Shown here: positions 1 to 11,403 of the stretch, one piece after another
Numbering within the stretch: the stretch's first letter is position 1
How the letters are laid out: each line of letters begins with the position of its first letter
NCBI GenBank assembly: GCA_013400975.1
Contig: WBMZ01011870.1
Coordinates: 1 to 64,000, forward strand
DNA from: Atrichornis clamosus
Taxonomy: Eukaryota; Chordata; Aves; Passeriformes; Menuridae
Length of the DNA stretch: 64,000 nucleotides
Direction of reading: 5' to 3'
Made by a program: the position numbers and the translations under genes
Notes under the pieces: generated by a model
Databases searched by the model: none
What the model saw: the letters and a program-made list of their open reading frames with translations, nothing else
What the model was told of the DNA's origin: nothing

Positions 1-516
1 ACCATTCCTTGTGGGAACCTCCAGTACCTGGGACTGGGAGTTGTAATCAAGGCTTTCCAGGAACCTCCTGGACTGTTTGTGCTTCACTCTGTTGCTTCTC
101 CAGCAGATGTCAGGGGAGTTAAAGTCCCCCACAAGAACCAGTTCCTGTGACTTTGAAGCTGCTTCAAGCTGCCTCTAGAAGGCTTCATCCACTTCCTCCN
201 CCTCCTCCTTATCTGGCGACCTGTAGCGAACACCCACAATGTCTCCCTGACTAGCCTGCCCTTTAATCCTAACCCATAAACTCTCTACTTATTTGTCATC
301 CACCCCAAGACAGAGCTCAGTACATTCCAAGTGTTACCTCACATAGAGGGCAACTCCACCACCACACCTTCCTGGTCTGCCTTTCCTAAACAGTGTGTAG
401 CCCTTCATGGCAACGTTCCAGTCATGGGAGCTATCCCACCATGTCTCTGTAATCACAGTGAGGTCAAGGCCCTGTGACTGCACACAAACCTCTAGTTCCT
501 CCTGTTTGTTCCCCAT
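1..516 (-). pseudogene. CR1 ORF2 N-terminus: apurinic-type endonuclease domain, decayed
   Basis: Translation from 516 downward starts MGNKQEELEV and contains ITETWWD and GYTLFRKGR, typical of the CR1 ORF2 start and of the exonuclease-endonuclease-phosphatase fold that nicks the target DNA for reverse transcription. A stop interrupts the frame after GGGVALYVR at about 331-333. Downstream, ESLWVRIKG, DEAF and GDFNSPDICWRSN are still readable, the last being the conserved Asp/Asn core of the endonuclease. A further stop lies just after DEAF. An ambiguous base (N) sits at 200. The reverse transcriptase is not in the window. The copy is non-functional. Confidence 0.85.
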
Positions 517-640
517 ACATGCATTGGTGTACAGGCACTTTTATTCCCTCTCATTTTGCAGCTTGGGTGGTCACTATAGTTCTCCCCTTCCCATACCTTA
601 TCTCTGTTGAGCCTGGCGATGTCCCCATCCCCCTTCAAAT

Positions 641-1292
641 CTAGTGTAAAGCTCTCTCAATGAGCCCTGGTAACTCCTGAGCTAAGATTCTTTCTTCTCT
701 TTGAGATAGGTGGTCTCTCTTTGTTGCCAGCAGCCTCAGTGTCATAGAAACCAACCCATAACAAAAAACCCCAAAATTCTGCTGATAACACCAGTCTCAA
801 AGCCAGGTGTTCATCTGCATTATTTTCTTGTTTCTTGCCTTATTGTTCCCTGTAACTGGCAGGACAGAAGAGAACACAACTTGTGCTCCAGATCCCTTGA
901 CCAGTTGTCTGGAGGCCCTGAGGTTCCTCTTGATCATCTGTACCCTTGCTGGGACTTCATCTGTACCCACAAGGAAAAGCAGTAGTGGGCAATACTCCAG
1001 GGGCCCTATCAAGCTGGGAGGTTTCGTGGTGATTTCCCGTTCCTGCACCCCAAGGAAGCAACACACCCTCCCTATGAGCTGGGCCCAGCTGACACACCGA
1101 GCCCTCCATTCCTCTCAAAAGGGAATCACCAATGACTACTACCCTCCTTTTTTCCTTGGTTGAGGAGGTTTTGATGTGGAGGCAAAGTTGCCCTGCCCTA
1201 GATAACCCCTCCAACCTGGATGGACCTTCATCCACATTTTCATTTCCCTGGTCTTCAAATTCCAGGGCCTCATACCTATTGTTTAAGGGCAC
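641..1292 (-). pseudogene. CR1 ORF1 C-terminal half: GDSL/SGNH esterase-like domain, frameshifted
   Basis: In CR1 elements ORF1 encodes an RNA-binding protein with a C-terminal esterase-like domain. Here the minus strand reads VVVIGDSLLRGMEG, the block with the nucleophilic serine (GDS), then YCPLLLFLVGTD, GAQVVFSSVLPV and MNTWL. It ends in DHLSQREERILAQELPG, with the conserved His block, just before a TAG at 641-643. The first and second parts are in different frames, so an indel lies near 1000-1020, and another frame change or stop occurs around 720-797. Serine and histidine blocks are both recognisable, but the frame is broken and no protein can be made. Confidence 0.8.
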
Positions 1293-3254
1293 CTGGAGTG
1301 GTGAGGTAGGTTAGGAGGGGATTCACCCCAAGCAGAAACCCATTTCCATTTCCATTCCCCTCTTTCCCTAAGGTCTCCTCCTTTTGCCTGTGATGAGTGA
1401 TGGTGATAAGCAACATGATTCACCATCCAAAGGCTGTGATGTTAGTCTTGTTTTATTATGTAGGCCCCAATTCTGTGCTGTAACAGTTGATTAACTTCAA
1501 TCTGTGTTGAGGGGAAAAAAAAAGTGATGTAACTATAATATAATAAGTAGGCACTTTAAATAGAAAAGCCCAAAGTTCTTATAAATCTTTGAGATGAGAG
1601 CACACATATACGTGTATTTGGCATGTATTTTATTTGTTTATCTAGGTATCTATTTAGTATATGATGCAGTATGCAGTATTTCACCATGTATTAACCTTTT
1701 CTTACAAAAAGCTAAAAGTGGAAGTTAGTAAAAATTTTGTAGAGGAAGGATAAATGTTAAAGTATAACTCTCTGGGAAAGGGGAATATTTTTGTAGTTCT
1801 GTAAAATACCTAACACAATAAGCACGATACAGCCATTTAAAACAATAGGCTTTTTTGTGTCATTGGTTATTCTAGAGTTGTTTTGCACTAGTGTCCTGAA
1901 GAACTTAAATGCCTGGCTGTAAACTACGACTTGGTGTAGTATCTAGGGTGGAAAAAAAGAGGGTTAGAAAGTAGTGAAGGGATTTTAGTCCTTAATTTCT
2001 ATGACGATAATGAAATTCAACTGTTGTGTATTTCACCATGAGAGCTGACAACGTTAGCTTAAAAAAAAGGCCCTATAAATGACATAAAACTTTTCAGAAC
2101 CAATCCCCCGGAGATTCTTCACATTTCATTGCTGGAATACTAATTAGCTTGTCTTGTCAAACTTTGATTGCCTTGTCATTTTAATGCAAGGTTTAAAGTA
2201 ACAAAGTTTCTTTCAGTCACTGGCGTTTAGTACTTTTTAATTTCCCCAATGAGGGATTTTTATCTGTGTTGATAATGTCAGAGAAGAAACTGAGCACTAA
2301 TAACTATCAAAAGTTAGTTCAAGCAGGGTGACCATGCTAGTTCTTGGCGTGTTATATTTGCTCTTTAAACATGTTTAAAGATTTAGTATTGTAGCAGAGC
2401 TATTGTACTGGCTCTATTTGTATATGTGACACTAATGTAGACAGTGCCAAAATATATTGTGTCTCTTGAAAAAGCAGGACTCCTGTCTCGAGAAACAACT
2501 CCAAGAGAAAGCAGTATGCTGTATGTCTCCTGGTGTTTGGATAAGACAAAATTCTTTGTAGCAGTACCTAAAAGGGAGCCTCTGAACGTCTCTGTATCAT
2601 TGTTTTGTTGTCCCCCCATGCGGGGCTCGTGCTGGTGGAAGCCCAGCTGCTCATCCTCACCAAGTAGAGCAGGAAGGCCTTTACACCACTGATGCTACCT
2701 CTGCTCTCAGTGGATGAGGAAGAGGTGCCAGTGGGAGAGTGACAAGCAGAAAATGGTTTGTGAAATGTGGAAGCTCAACCCCCAGATAGCTGGAGTTTGA
2801 TATGCAGAGACCGAAAGTAATGGGAGGTCTTGGCGAGAGATTTTTTTTCACAGGCTGCAAGAACAAATCAGTGGTCCCCAGCACAGGTGATGTAGTTTTC
2901 TGTCTTCTTGAAAGGCAGACACAAATCTGAACAGTAGTATTTGCAAAGTACTTGCGAAGACATAATTGACTGCAGAATACCACTCCATAGAGAATTATTA
3001 GCAACAGTACATCGATTGAGCTAAGGAAAAAGTGTTTCCTAAACAAATTGAGAGCTTACTGTCTGTCACTCCTTTCCATATCTACTTAATCTGCTGTGTA
3101 GTTAGCTACCTCACTATAGAAGGTTTATCTCATCTGGAACAAGTTATATATGAATAGATAACAAGACATTCCTAGTGTCTTTTGGCAAAGGATATTCTCT
3201 GGTTTCATGCTGTTCATAATCTGCTAAGTTAGCAAACTACATTTGCCAAGATAC

Positions 3255-3362
3255 AGTTTCATAGCTTTGCAGAAATTAAGACCAGAAGAGACTATTAGAT
3301 CATTTGATCTGGACTTATATATGTTACAGATCATAAAATTTCATCCAAATACTTTCTGCACA
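3255..3362 (-). repeat. Ancient sauropsid CR1-like 3'-end fragment
   Basis: The run from TTTCATAGC through 'accagaagagactattaga' and 'tcatttgatctg' to 'cataaaatttcatcc' follows, with many substitutions, the old repeat common in turtle and crocodile genomes in which CATAG, 'ggccagaagggacc', 'atcatctagtctg' and 'catagaatttcaccc' occur in that order. That layout is the reverse complement of an old CR1-type tail. Recognition is from memory of the consensus; a repeat-library search would decide it. Confidence 0.5.
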
Positions 3363-4339
3363 GTCCAAGCACTTTGTAGTGGCCAAAATACTGGGTCTTC
3401 AAACCAGTTTATGTGCCTCACAAAGTGTAGAGCAGCTTCATGCGTCACCATGAATGAAGTGTGATATTCCCAGTGATCCCAGTAGTCAGGCTTTGATCCC
3501 TGACCTTGAAATGAAAGGGAGGGGAAAAAACACGTACAAAGAGAACAAAATGAGACCCTTACCTGACTAAGTATCATAATCATAGTGGTTTCAGCATTTG
3601 AAAAAGATGCACTAAGCAAGAGCTCAGGAGGATTTTCTGTGCCATCTTGGAGCAGTTGCCCTTCTTTCTCAGGGCTACTTATGTCCTTACTTAGGACCAG
3701 TCTGTAACAGTTCGAGGAATAACCAACAGCAAAACCTCATATCCCAGAAATGAAATTAATATAATTGGAAGAAGATTTCTTGAAACACCAGGAGACTTCT
3801 TTTGATCCTATATAGAAAAGTCTGAGCAGTTAAGCATGGGGTGCCATTACTTTTAATAATGTGATGCTGCAGGGGTTCAGAATATAGCACTGACCATGGA
3901 AATAATCTGAGTCTTCCCAGGGCCCTGAAGGAGAGGAACACCTGGGAGGGCTGAGTTTGCCAACTCCAAGGCTGGCAACCAGGACCTCCTTTTCAGACAA
4001 GCCCAAGTTGAAGTATGCTTCCCAATTGCTACATAAAAATGTACTTTTTTGAGAGAGATTGGATGACAGAAGACTCACAGCCATTTAAGTCCCTATTTTC
4101 TTGACTGTTCAATCATTCTTGCTCCTAGAAAATGGCATCTTAGTTCCAGATTGAGCTTATCTAACTGCAGCTGGGCCTTGAGAGGTTCTTGTAAACAGGA
4201 TAGAAGGACCCCACACTGTGAAGTGCCTTACTTAAATACAGGTGTATATAGTTATATGCTGTAACCAAACTGCCTCTAATTCTTCTCTATGATAAAATAA
4301 ATACCAGTCATCTCCCTACTGGAAATCCCTTCACCTTTG

Positions 4340-4610
4340 TACATCCAGAGATCACACTGAGGGATTAGTTACCCCTGAAATCCAAAGACCTTCTTAAAGT
4401 CAGTTTTTCATGGCAGAGTACTCCACTTTGTAAGTACTGTCTACATCTTTGATACCTGTGTATATTATTTTGCATTTAGCCACATTAAAATGAATCCTGT
4501 TGCTTTGTAGGCATATAGCCAGGTCTTTTGGATCACTCTGTAATAGTACCTTGTTTTCATTATTTGAGACCACAGTGATCCTCCTTTCATCTGAAATTTT
4601 CATAATAAGA
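4340..4610. repeat. Possible ancient LINE-derived repeat (decayed)
   Basis: The segment 'ttttgcatttagccacatt', 'aaaatgaatcctgtt', 'gccaggtcttttggatca' resembles an old vertebrate repeat block in which a TTTGCACTTG...TTGAACTTCATCCTGTT...CCA-ATTTG order recurs. Similarity is weak and from memory. The minus-strand open frame of 67 codons over part of it has no recognisable product. Confidence 0.3.
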
Positions 4611-5130
4611 AATTAAAACATAAAAAGTGTGGATAAAAGTTCATAAATTACTTTTGCTGCCTTCTGTTAGCTGTAGAATATCCTGCATTAAGGAAGTAAA
4701 GATTCATTTTTAAATATGATTTTGTTGAAACTCTGAAAAGTGGTCACGGTGAATGTCCAACTAAAGTCTTCAAGTAAAAATTATATGAAATAAAAAGATC
4801 GTCAAGTTCATATATCTTTGTTTTATTTTTATGGGTATCCATGGTCAGCATGATTTTCATCTCTTTTCAGAAAGAGCTAGAGATAGTTCAGCATTTCAAA
4901 GAGAGCAATTTGTGGTACTCTTTCACTTAGTTTTAAGCAGGTTTCAGGTTAAAAAGGTATGATTCTCTTTGAAGGACAATTACAAAATATGTAAAAAACC
5001 CCCTGAAATTTCCTGAAAATATGATATTTTTCTATATATGTAGGATATGTTGCTGCCATACACAATGTCCAGATTTGTGTTACCATAGCCAACATTTTTT
5101 CTCACCCCATCTCCTAATTAATCTTGTTTA

Positions 5131-5240
5131 GATCCCAGCTCTGCCACTTGCTCCATCAGGGTGAATTTGAGGACATAATCCAAGTATTTTGGCATGAGAG
5201 ACATAAAACTGACAAAAAATGATAGGAGAATTAATTCTAT
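5131..5240 (+). repeat. Possible MIR/CORE-SINE-like fragment
   Basis: The stretch 'gatcccagctctgccactt' at about 5131 matches the core of MIR-type tRNA-derived SINEs very well (AATCCCAGCTCTGCCACTT). What follows, including a GTGA and later an 'actgacaaaaaatgata' stretch, fits the rest of the element only loosely. The core match may be chance over about 20 bases. Confidence 0.35.
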
Positions 5241-8200
5241 GTTATGTTGTAATGGTATGCATTTCCTTTATGAAAAGTTTCTGAAAAACTTAACCAGGCT
5301 GAAATCGGTAGGGTTCTACATACATTATTCTAAATATAAGAGAATATAATAGAAAATTCTGTTCTTTTTTAAAGGCTTCTTTGACTGTACTTTGGGATTT
5401 GAGAGCAGGGATGTTGTTTCCCAGTGTTCTGTACCACAATATAAAAGAAAAAAGGCAAAAAACCCTCTGATCATTTTAAGTTTATTTCTATAGGACTTCT
5501 TCTATATTCTTTAATTATTCATGGTGAAATCCTCTGAGTAAATGGATTTTGCAGAGGATGATGGGGATGATCCATAAAGTGCGAGAGAAAGGGAGCTATA
5601 TATGCCAAGCAGGGAGTATTTTAACATTTCATTTCTATGCATGACTTAAAATACAAATAGCAAAGCCTGAAAAGTATAAAACAAATTAAAATGACAATAT
5701 ATACTGTTGTTGCAAATACAGTATAGTGCTGTAGCATCTCATTTGCTGTTTACCGTGCAAAATTTATGTTTATAAAAGTTCATAAACTGGATGCAATTCT
5801 TAAGAGACTGCATATCCCTAGCTGGGAGCCAGATGTCCTTTGTTAGGCCATTTACTTTAGATTTTTGTTACTCTGCCTTTTTCAGTAACTCAAAATTAAG
5901 GTTCTTGCATAATTCTCAAACCTGGAGTTTCAATAAGGCTTTTCTTTCCCGGGGATAATAAATACTGATCCAGCCACCCAGTTCCTAATGGCTGTGCAAG
6001 GAAAGTAGTATTGTTATCACAGTGTTATTCATTGTGAAACTTAGGCAGGGGAATTAAAGAACTGCTTCTGTCAAGCAGTTACTGGGCAACCTGAGAATAA
6101 AATTCAAGATTTTCCCACTTCCACTTCCTTTGAAACAAATCTTTAATGCAAAGTTTCCTCAAAAGTTTGCTGCTACTACCACAGCATTTCGTAAGGGAGA
6201 CCAGGGAGAAGGGAGGGGAAAGGTAAACCTACTGTACAGCAGAAGCGTGGCAAATGTGGCATCCAAACAAGGGAAAAAACTTTATAATCCTGGAATGAAT
6301 TTGCTCTCTGTGTCAAGTGTGAACGGTGCTTGCATTGTTCGGTTTTGTTGTCCACTCTCCTGAGCAGATGGAGCCTGCAGTTGTATGTCACTTGTTTATT
6401 ACATCCTCTTAAGATTAGTAGCTGTGTGGCCAGATGGGTCTGGGAGCACAGCTGTGGGTACAAGGAAATAAATGAAACCTGTCTGATGCTGCCATGCCCT
6501 TTTGTGAGATACTGACGTGTTGCAACTGCAACAAAGCAAAAATCACTTTCCTTTAATATATTAGTGAATTAGGTGTACTTTTTTTTTAATCAAATAATAT
6601 GAAATCAGGAGGATGAAGTTCAGAGGATGATAAAATTCTAAGAGGAAAATGTAGTTGAAATCTATAGCCAACAGCCTCAGCAAATTTGCAGGAGCAATTT
6701 TAATGTGGTAAAACAAATTTAAAGTACATCTGAATTAATCATCCATATAAAATACAAAGGTTTCTACAGAACAAAGAATATGCTCCTATAGAACAAACGC
6801 CAAGTAGGCAGTAGTATTTCAAAATTTATTAGATGGCATATGTTGAATTATTGATCCAACATTCTGATAAACTATATAATGCATTCATGTAAATGCAAAT
6901 GAAATGCTGTTCTATAGAAGAATGCCAGATTATGGGCTAGACTTTAAAAAATGAAATGCAGTTTTAACTCCTTCATGTCAGTGGACACACAATGCAGGTC
7001 ACAAAGCCACCACTAACCTAGAGATACTGGATAGGATTAATCCTACAGTACACACCAGAGATTCCATCTACACTCCCCTCTAGTCTAAGGGGAGAAATGG
7101 CCATTTTTGGGAAGAATTCACCTGGCCTCTCCTGGAGGACACAAAGAATCTTACACCAAAGAGGGTCAGATTCTGTCCTTGGATGGTAAAAGGTGTCTTA
7201 TTGCCTGGGTGGAGTGTGGGCATCTCCGTTCAGTCCCACTGACAGAGCAGGTTTGATGTGGCATCTTCTGTACCAATTCAGATTAGTTGTTATAAGGTCA
7301 CTGAACTTTTTTCCTCTCTCCTTTTAAATGTACATCGGAATTGATCCAATGTAGTTGATTTATAGCTTAGCGTGAAGCTGAGAATTCGAGGGGAAGTTGT
7401 TGCTTCTTTCTTTAGAGGGAAAATGGGGTTTGGAGGTAGACTAACCTGTTCCTTTGGAGCATCTCAGTGCATGATTTTAAAAATGCATCATGATGATAAG
7501 GAGTGAAGCAGTCGATGTTGTTAGCTGTAGAGTCCCAGTTGCTGTGAGCTGAAGGAACATAAGGATTTTTGTCAAATTTATCTCTCATGTTTCATTGTCT
7601 AGCAAAATGAGAGTCAACACTATAAGAAGTGTGCTGTGCCTTACGGAAAAATAAAAACTTTAAAATGTGAAATACTGTGACTTTGAAAGAAATGGTGTTA
7701 TAAAGAGGATGATCATACTATAATTTATTATATCTTAACAGAGTCCAGCCTTAACATGATAGGCAGTCACATAATGAGTATAATGTGTAGTACAAAAACA
7801 TTTTTTCTGCTTCTGAAAGCTTCTATAAATACTTTGGAAGATTCCTTTATGTTAATTAAGGAAGATGCAGAAAGTTGCAATATTTTATGGGAAGAGAGGC
7901 AAGTGCAAGTGCAAATTGTTGTGCTTTTTGCCTTATTGCAGAGGGGAAGAATTAAAAGTTTCATCCAATTCTGAAGGGTTTTGTGTTCCATATTGTGCTG
8001 CATGCCACGATGTTGGGAGGTAGAGGTAGCAATTTTCATTGACTTCCACCATACTGTGTTTGCTTCATTAAAAAATTACAAATTTGTTGGCAAAAAGCAG
8101 TAACATATTGCTAGAAAACATCAAAATTCACAGTGTAAATTCATAACTTAAAATTGTGTTCAAAACTGTGGTTTGTGAATTCTGTCTTTTCTTTTAAAAA

Positions 8201-8470
8201 AGAAGAAATAGGATAATGATAGAAAGCTTCTATTTCTAGGTCAGACCAAAGATTTTTAAGCCAAATATCCTCTTTCTGATGGTATATCAGACTTGCCAAA
8301 ATCTTTATTAAGTGAATGTATTCTACAACATTTGAAACGGTAACCACAAAAGAGAAATCATTAAAGCATCAATGCCTTACGCAATTATACATGTCTGATG
8401 TTATTCTGATGTGCATTATAGAAGGGAAATAATATTTATTCCTGATTAATCTGAAAATATGGTATTATTT

Positions 8471-8514
8471 CTAACAGGTTTTGTTTTTATTTTTGTTTTC
8501 TTTTATTTCTACAG
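8471..8514 (+). promoter_or_regulatory. TRIQK: 3' splice site of the TRIQK terminal exon
   Basis: A CTAAC branch-point-like motif at 8471-8475 is followed by a long T-rich tract and by ACAG at 8511-8514. The AG at 8476-8477 lies too close to the branch A to compete. Cutting after 8514 places the downstream exon in phase 0 and in the TRIQK frame. Confidence 0.85.
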
Positions 8515-8628
8515 GAAGTTGCCCTTGTCCTTGCAGCTATACTGGTATTTTTGTTGGCTTTCTATGCGTTTTTTTACCTCAACATTTCCAATGAAGTTGA
8601 CCTTGACCTGGATCCAGATGAAAACTAG
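8515..8628 (+). CDS. TRIQK: TRIQK, terminal coding exon (C-terminal 37 residues and stop)
   Basis: TRIQK is a small vertebrate protein (about 86 residues in human) with three QxxK/R motifs in its N-terminal half and one C-terminal membrane helix; it has been placed in the endoplasmic reticulum membrane. This exon reads EVALVLAAIL, then VFLLAFYAFFYL, then an acidic tail DLDLDPDEN and a TAG at 8626-8628. The human protein ends with the same plan (EVGLVLAAIL..LLAFYAFFYL..DLDQDED), so the identity is firm. Residues 2-22 of the exon form the hydrophobic helix. The exon starts in phase 0 after the AG at 8514. The QxxK/R half is not in the window, so the gene is partial here. The tail carries an N-I-S triplet right after the helix, which human lacks. 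The real frame is short and easily hidden, because a longer open frame (8459-8746, a different frame) overlaps it. Confidence 0.92.
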   Translation, partial: EVALVLAAILVFLLAFYAFFYLNISNEVDLDLDPDEN

Positions 8629-9075
8629 CAGATGCAATGAATCTATCATCAAGATTTCTTCAACTTCAACAAGACTACATAGGAACACACAGTCTCTTCA
8701 CTGTAAGACAGTAAACAATGCCAGTTCTTGCAGTCCAAATTCATAAGAAAATTTTGCAATACGTCAGTCACATTCCAGAGCTCCAAAATAAGAACACTTA
8801 TGCCTGGCCAAGTGTATTTGTTTAACACCAAAGCCAGGAGCAACAGTAAATACATGAAGTTTTTTGTTTACATTATTTTTTTCCTCAGGCAGAGAACTTT
8901 GATGTCAAAAGACAGGTGCTACTATTATCATGGGTATTGATGCTGACTTCACAGGAGGAGTGTCTGCCTTAACCAAATTTAGGAATCAAAGCTTCCTAAT
9001 AACCAAATTAGTTTCCTTTTCCTTTCCCAAAAGAAAGCAGAAATACCAAATAAAAAGTCTTTCCTTCATTTGTGT
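8629..9075 (+). other. TRIQK: TRIQK 3' UTR, minimal extent
   Basis: Sequence from the stop codon to just past the first canonical poly(A) signal. It is AT-rich with no repeat I recognise. The true 3' end could be further downstream, since there is no repeat or gene boundary until 11049. Transcript data would set the end. Confidence 0.55.
9049..9054 (+). promoter_or_regulatory. TRIQK: Candidate TRIQK poly(A) signal AATAAA
   Basis: A canonical AATAAA about 420 bases after the stop codon, followed some 15-25 bases later by a T/G-rich stretch (TTTGTGTTT), as expected for a cleavage site. It is the first such hexamer after the stop. Use is inferred. Confidence 0.5.
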
Positions 9076-11048
9076 TTAAAATATATCAAAACCCTCTCAT
9101 CCTTCTCTCCTTTTTAATCTTTCTTGTGCATGTGTGCACACACGCACACATGAAGATGGAAGAAACTGTAGGAAAAAAATATCTTTTTAGAAGCAGTCTG
9201 TCACCTCCTATATGGACTTAATTTTCTGTCATTCCAGATTCTGTGTGCCCATATATCTGCAGTAATCTTTTTCATTCTTTTGCCAACTGTTCAGCACACA
9301 TGTGTTCTGTTAGAAATGGCACCTGGATGACAGAAGCTCTAACATTCGCATATGCTTCTGAAGCACAGTTCTTTGCCTCCTGTGCTGTCTGAACTAGTGT
9401 AAATAGAAAGTTTAGTTGATGTTGGTTTTAATTAGTGTACTGCTCTATTATTAATATAAAGTCAAAATTGTATTTTAATTATGCTCTTCCTGATGGTTTT
9501 GGTATCAACTTCCTCTACATTTTAGGGGCACGTTGTATAAAAACATTCCTTTCCTGCTATACAATCATTTTAATCATCAAACTAGCATGAGAAGTTGTAA
9601 GTAATAAGAAAACACTTTTTTTTCTGGCAAATTAATGATTGGGTGAATCTTGGCTCCAAGATATCCTTCAGTTCTTGCAAAGTACCTTTCAAATTATGCA
9701 TTGTAGATAGCATTTTTGTTCCTTTTGATAGCCACAAGCCACTTGAAGAAGTTGGTATGTCAGAGCAGCTGCACAGAGCTTTAAAATTATGGCTTTATTC
9801 TGTTCTGCTTTGACTCAGCATATAACTGAGCTTGTGGATGTAAAGGTTCTGTTTTGATCCTCTTAAAAATGTGATCAGTCTTTGACTGAGATTCAGTTCA
9901 GATTCAGGTTGACATCAAGAAAAGCATAGAGCCATGGGTGCTGAATGTGGCAGGTTAGACAGACTGACTTCCAGAAAAGTTTTCATAATTCTGAAGTTAG
10001 CGAACTAGCCTGGCTTTACCTTTGACTTCAATTTCAGAGAATATTAGGTTTAATCATAACTGAGATATTTGCTGTCTTGTCCTGAGATGCCTGACTCAGA
10101 TTTCTTACAGTGATTTTGAAGACAAAGGGAAACAAATCACAGCAAATACTATAATGGAAAATATATTTCTTTTAAATTGACATGGTCCCATTATCACCAC
10201 TTAAGAAACTTAGATCAATACAGTTAATTTTTAAAACATACAGTAACTATGACCATATACATTATGAGTCTCTAAGGGTCCACTGCTTACATGTCATAGC
10301 CCTCATTCACTTTATGCAATGCAAAACAAGTCCTCTCAAAATTCAGAGTACAACAGTCTTCCGAAAAATATGTGAAAGAGAAACATATATATGCAAATAT
10401 ATCTCATCTTCTAATTCTGACTGTTACAGACAGCAAATCCTAACATTTATGCATGCCTATGACTTTTTGTCCGCTACGACTTGCACACATGATCAAACAC
10501 CTCGCAGCATGTTTAATTTATGGTGAAACATTATCTGACAGATGACCCAACTTTCAGAGGAGGGAAAAGCATATCACAGGGTGTCTCCTTGGATGTGACA
10601 TGCCTTTCACTTCACCAGTGTCCCACCACATACCACAGAAGCTGCAGACCTCTCCTGTTAATTTGCATTAGAAATTTTCTTGTTCTTTAAGATGCTAGAA
10701 GGGTTACTATCTTAATGTTAGCATATAGATCTCTGGGTGATGCATGGCCTGAGAAAGATGTGTAGTTACTCCCTTCATGCAGGTGATCTTGTAACCTGCT
10801 CTCTCAATTGGTTGTGCTAAAAAGCAAACAATTCTTACTGTCAGATTTATGCACATGAAGTTCCTAGAACAGGAATATTGCATTTCCCATAATTATGAAT
10901 CAGACAAAATCTGAAGTGCATATATATATGTGATTCTAGCAGCTTCCCTGATGTGTGACTGATGAGTCTATATTGCCACAAGTGCCACTGTTTGCAGTTT
11001 GTCTGTTGGCTTTGTTTAGATTAGGCCTTTTCATTTGTGTGAAAGATC
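9076..11048. other. Unique sequence downstream of TRIQK; nothing recognised
   Basis: AT-rich, without recognisable repeats or exons. A short TGTGTGCACACA palindrome lies at 9131-9142 within an alternating purine-pyrimidine run. The 114-codon frame at 10182-10526 has no recognisable domain. It could be extended 3' UTR at its left end. Confidence 0.4.
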
Positions 11049-11403
11049 ATGGAATCACAGAATCATAGAATTGTAAGGTTTAGAAGGGACTTTAAAGATC
11101 ACCCAGTTCCAACTGCTCTGCCATGGACAGGGACACCTTCCACTAGACCAGGTTGCTCAGCGCCTCATCCAGCCTCACCTTGACCACCGCCAGGGATGGG
11201 AGCATCCACAGCTGCTCTGGGCAACCTCTTGCATTGCCTTACCATCCTCAGAGTAAAGAATTTTTTCTTAATGTCTAATCCAAACCTACTCTCTTTTAGT
11301 ATGAATTGATTTCCTCTCATACTGTCACTATGTGCTCTTGTAAAAAGTCCCTCTCCATCTTTCTTGTAGGCTTCCTTCAGGTACTGGAAGGATATTCTCA
11401 TGT
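11049..11403 (-). mobile_element. CR1 LINE 3' end (ORF2 C-terminus and tail), 5'-truncated
   Basis: The left edge begins GGAATCACAGAATCATAGAA, the reverse complement of the CR1 tail. On the minus strand the sequence encodes the CR1 ORF2 C-terminus: FQYLKEAYKKDGEGLFTR, RFGLDIKKKFFTLR and RLPRAAVDAP, open over 78 codons (11165-11401). The element is truncated at about 11403, well inside ORF2, the usual outcome of incomplete reverse transcription. The readable frame makes it a moderately young or slowly decaying copy. It lies antisense to and downstream of TRIQK. Confidence 0.92.

Larger units (their letters stand above)
1..1320 (-). mobile_element. CR1 LINE, 5'/central part (ORF1 3' half to ORF2 endonuclease), runs off the left edge
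   Basis: This is a chicken-repeat-1 (CR1) non-LTR retrotransposon read on the minus strand. Going from high to low coordinates it holds the second half of ORF1, a short inter-ORF spacer (517-640) and the start of ORF2, with the remainder of ORF2 lying to the left of the window. Recognition rests on CR1 hallmarks: a GDSL-esterase-like ORF1 block, the ORF2 start MGNKQEELE, ITETWWD, and a GDFNSPDICW endonuclease block. Most genomic CR1 copies are 5'-truncated 3' ends, so a copy retaining ORF1 is less common. Internal stops and a frameshift show it is dead. The 5' boundary near 1320 is soft and could extend to about 1380. It would lie inside the last TRIQK intron, antisense to the gene. Confidence 0.9.
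1321..8514 (+). other. Inferred last intron of TRIQK, mostly unique AT-rich sequence
   Basis: No coding exon was found here. I looked specifically for the upstream TRIQK coding block (the QYRKQIG / QDYKKTK region) in forward frames and did not see it, so the intron probably begins before the window. The sequence holds three scraps of very old repeats (3255-3362, 4340-4610, about 5131-5240) and otherwise nothing I recognise. Open frames of 60-121 codons in this stretch show no domain, codon pattern or family match. Confidence 0.6.

Noticed and set aside
8459..8746. 95-codon + frame covering the TRIQK exon
   Set aside because: It crosses the intron/exon border in the wrong phase. The TRIQK frame is offset and ends at 8628.
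9121..9160. TGTG/CACA run as a promoter or Z-DNA element
   Set aside because: Short alternating run of the kind found throughout vertebrate DNA; no further support.
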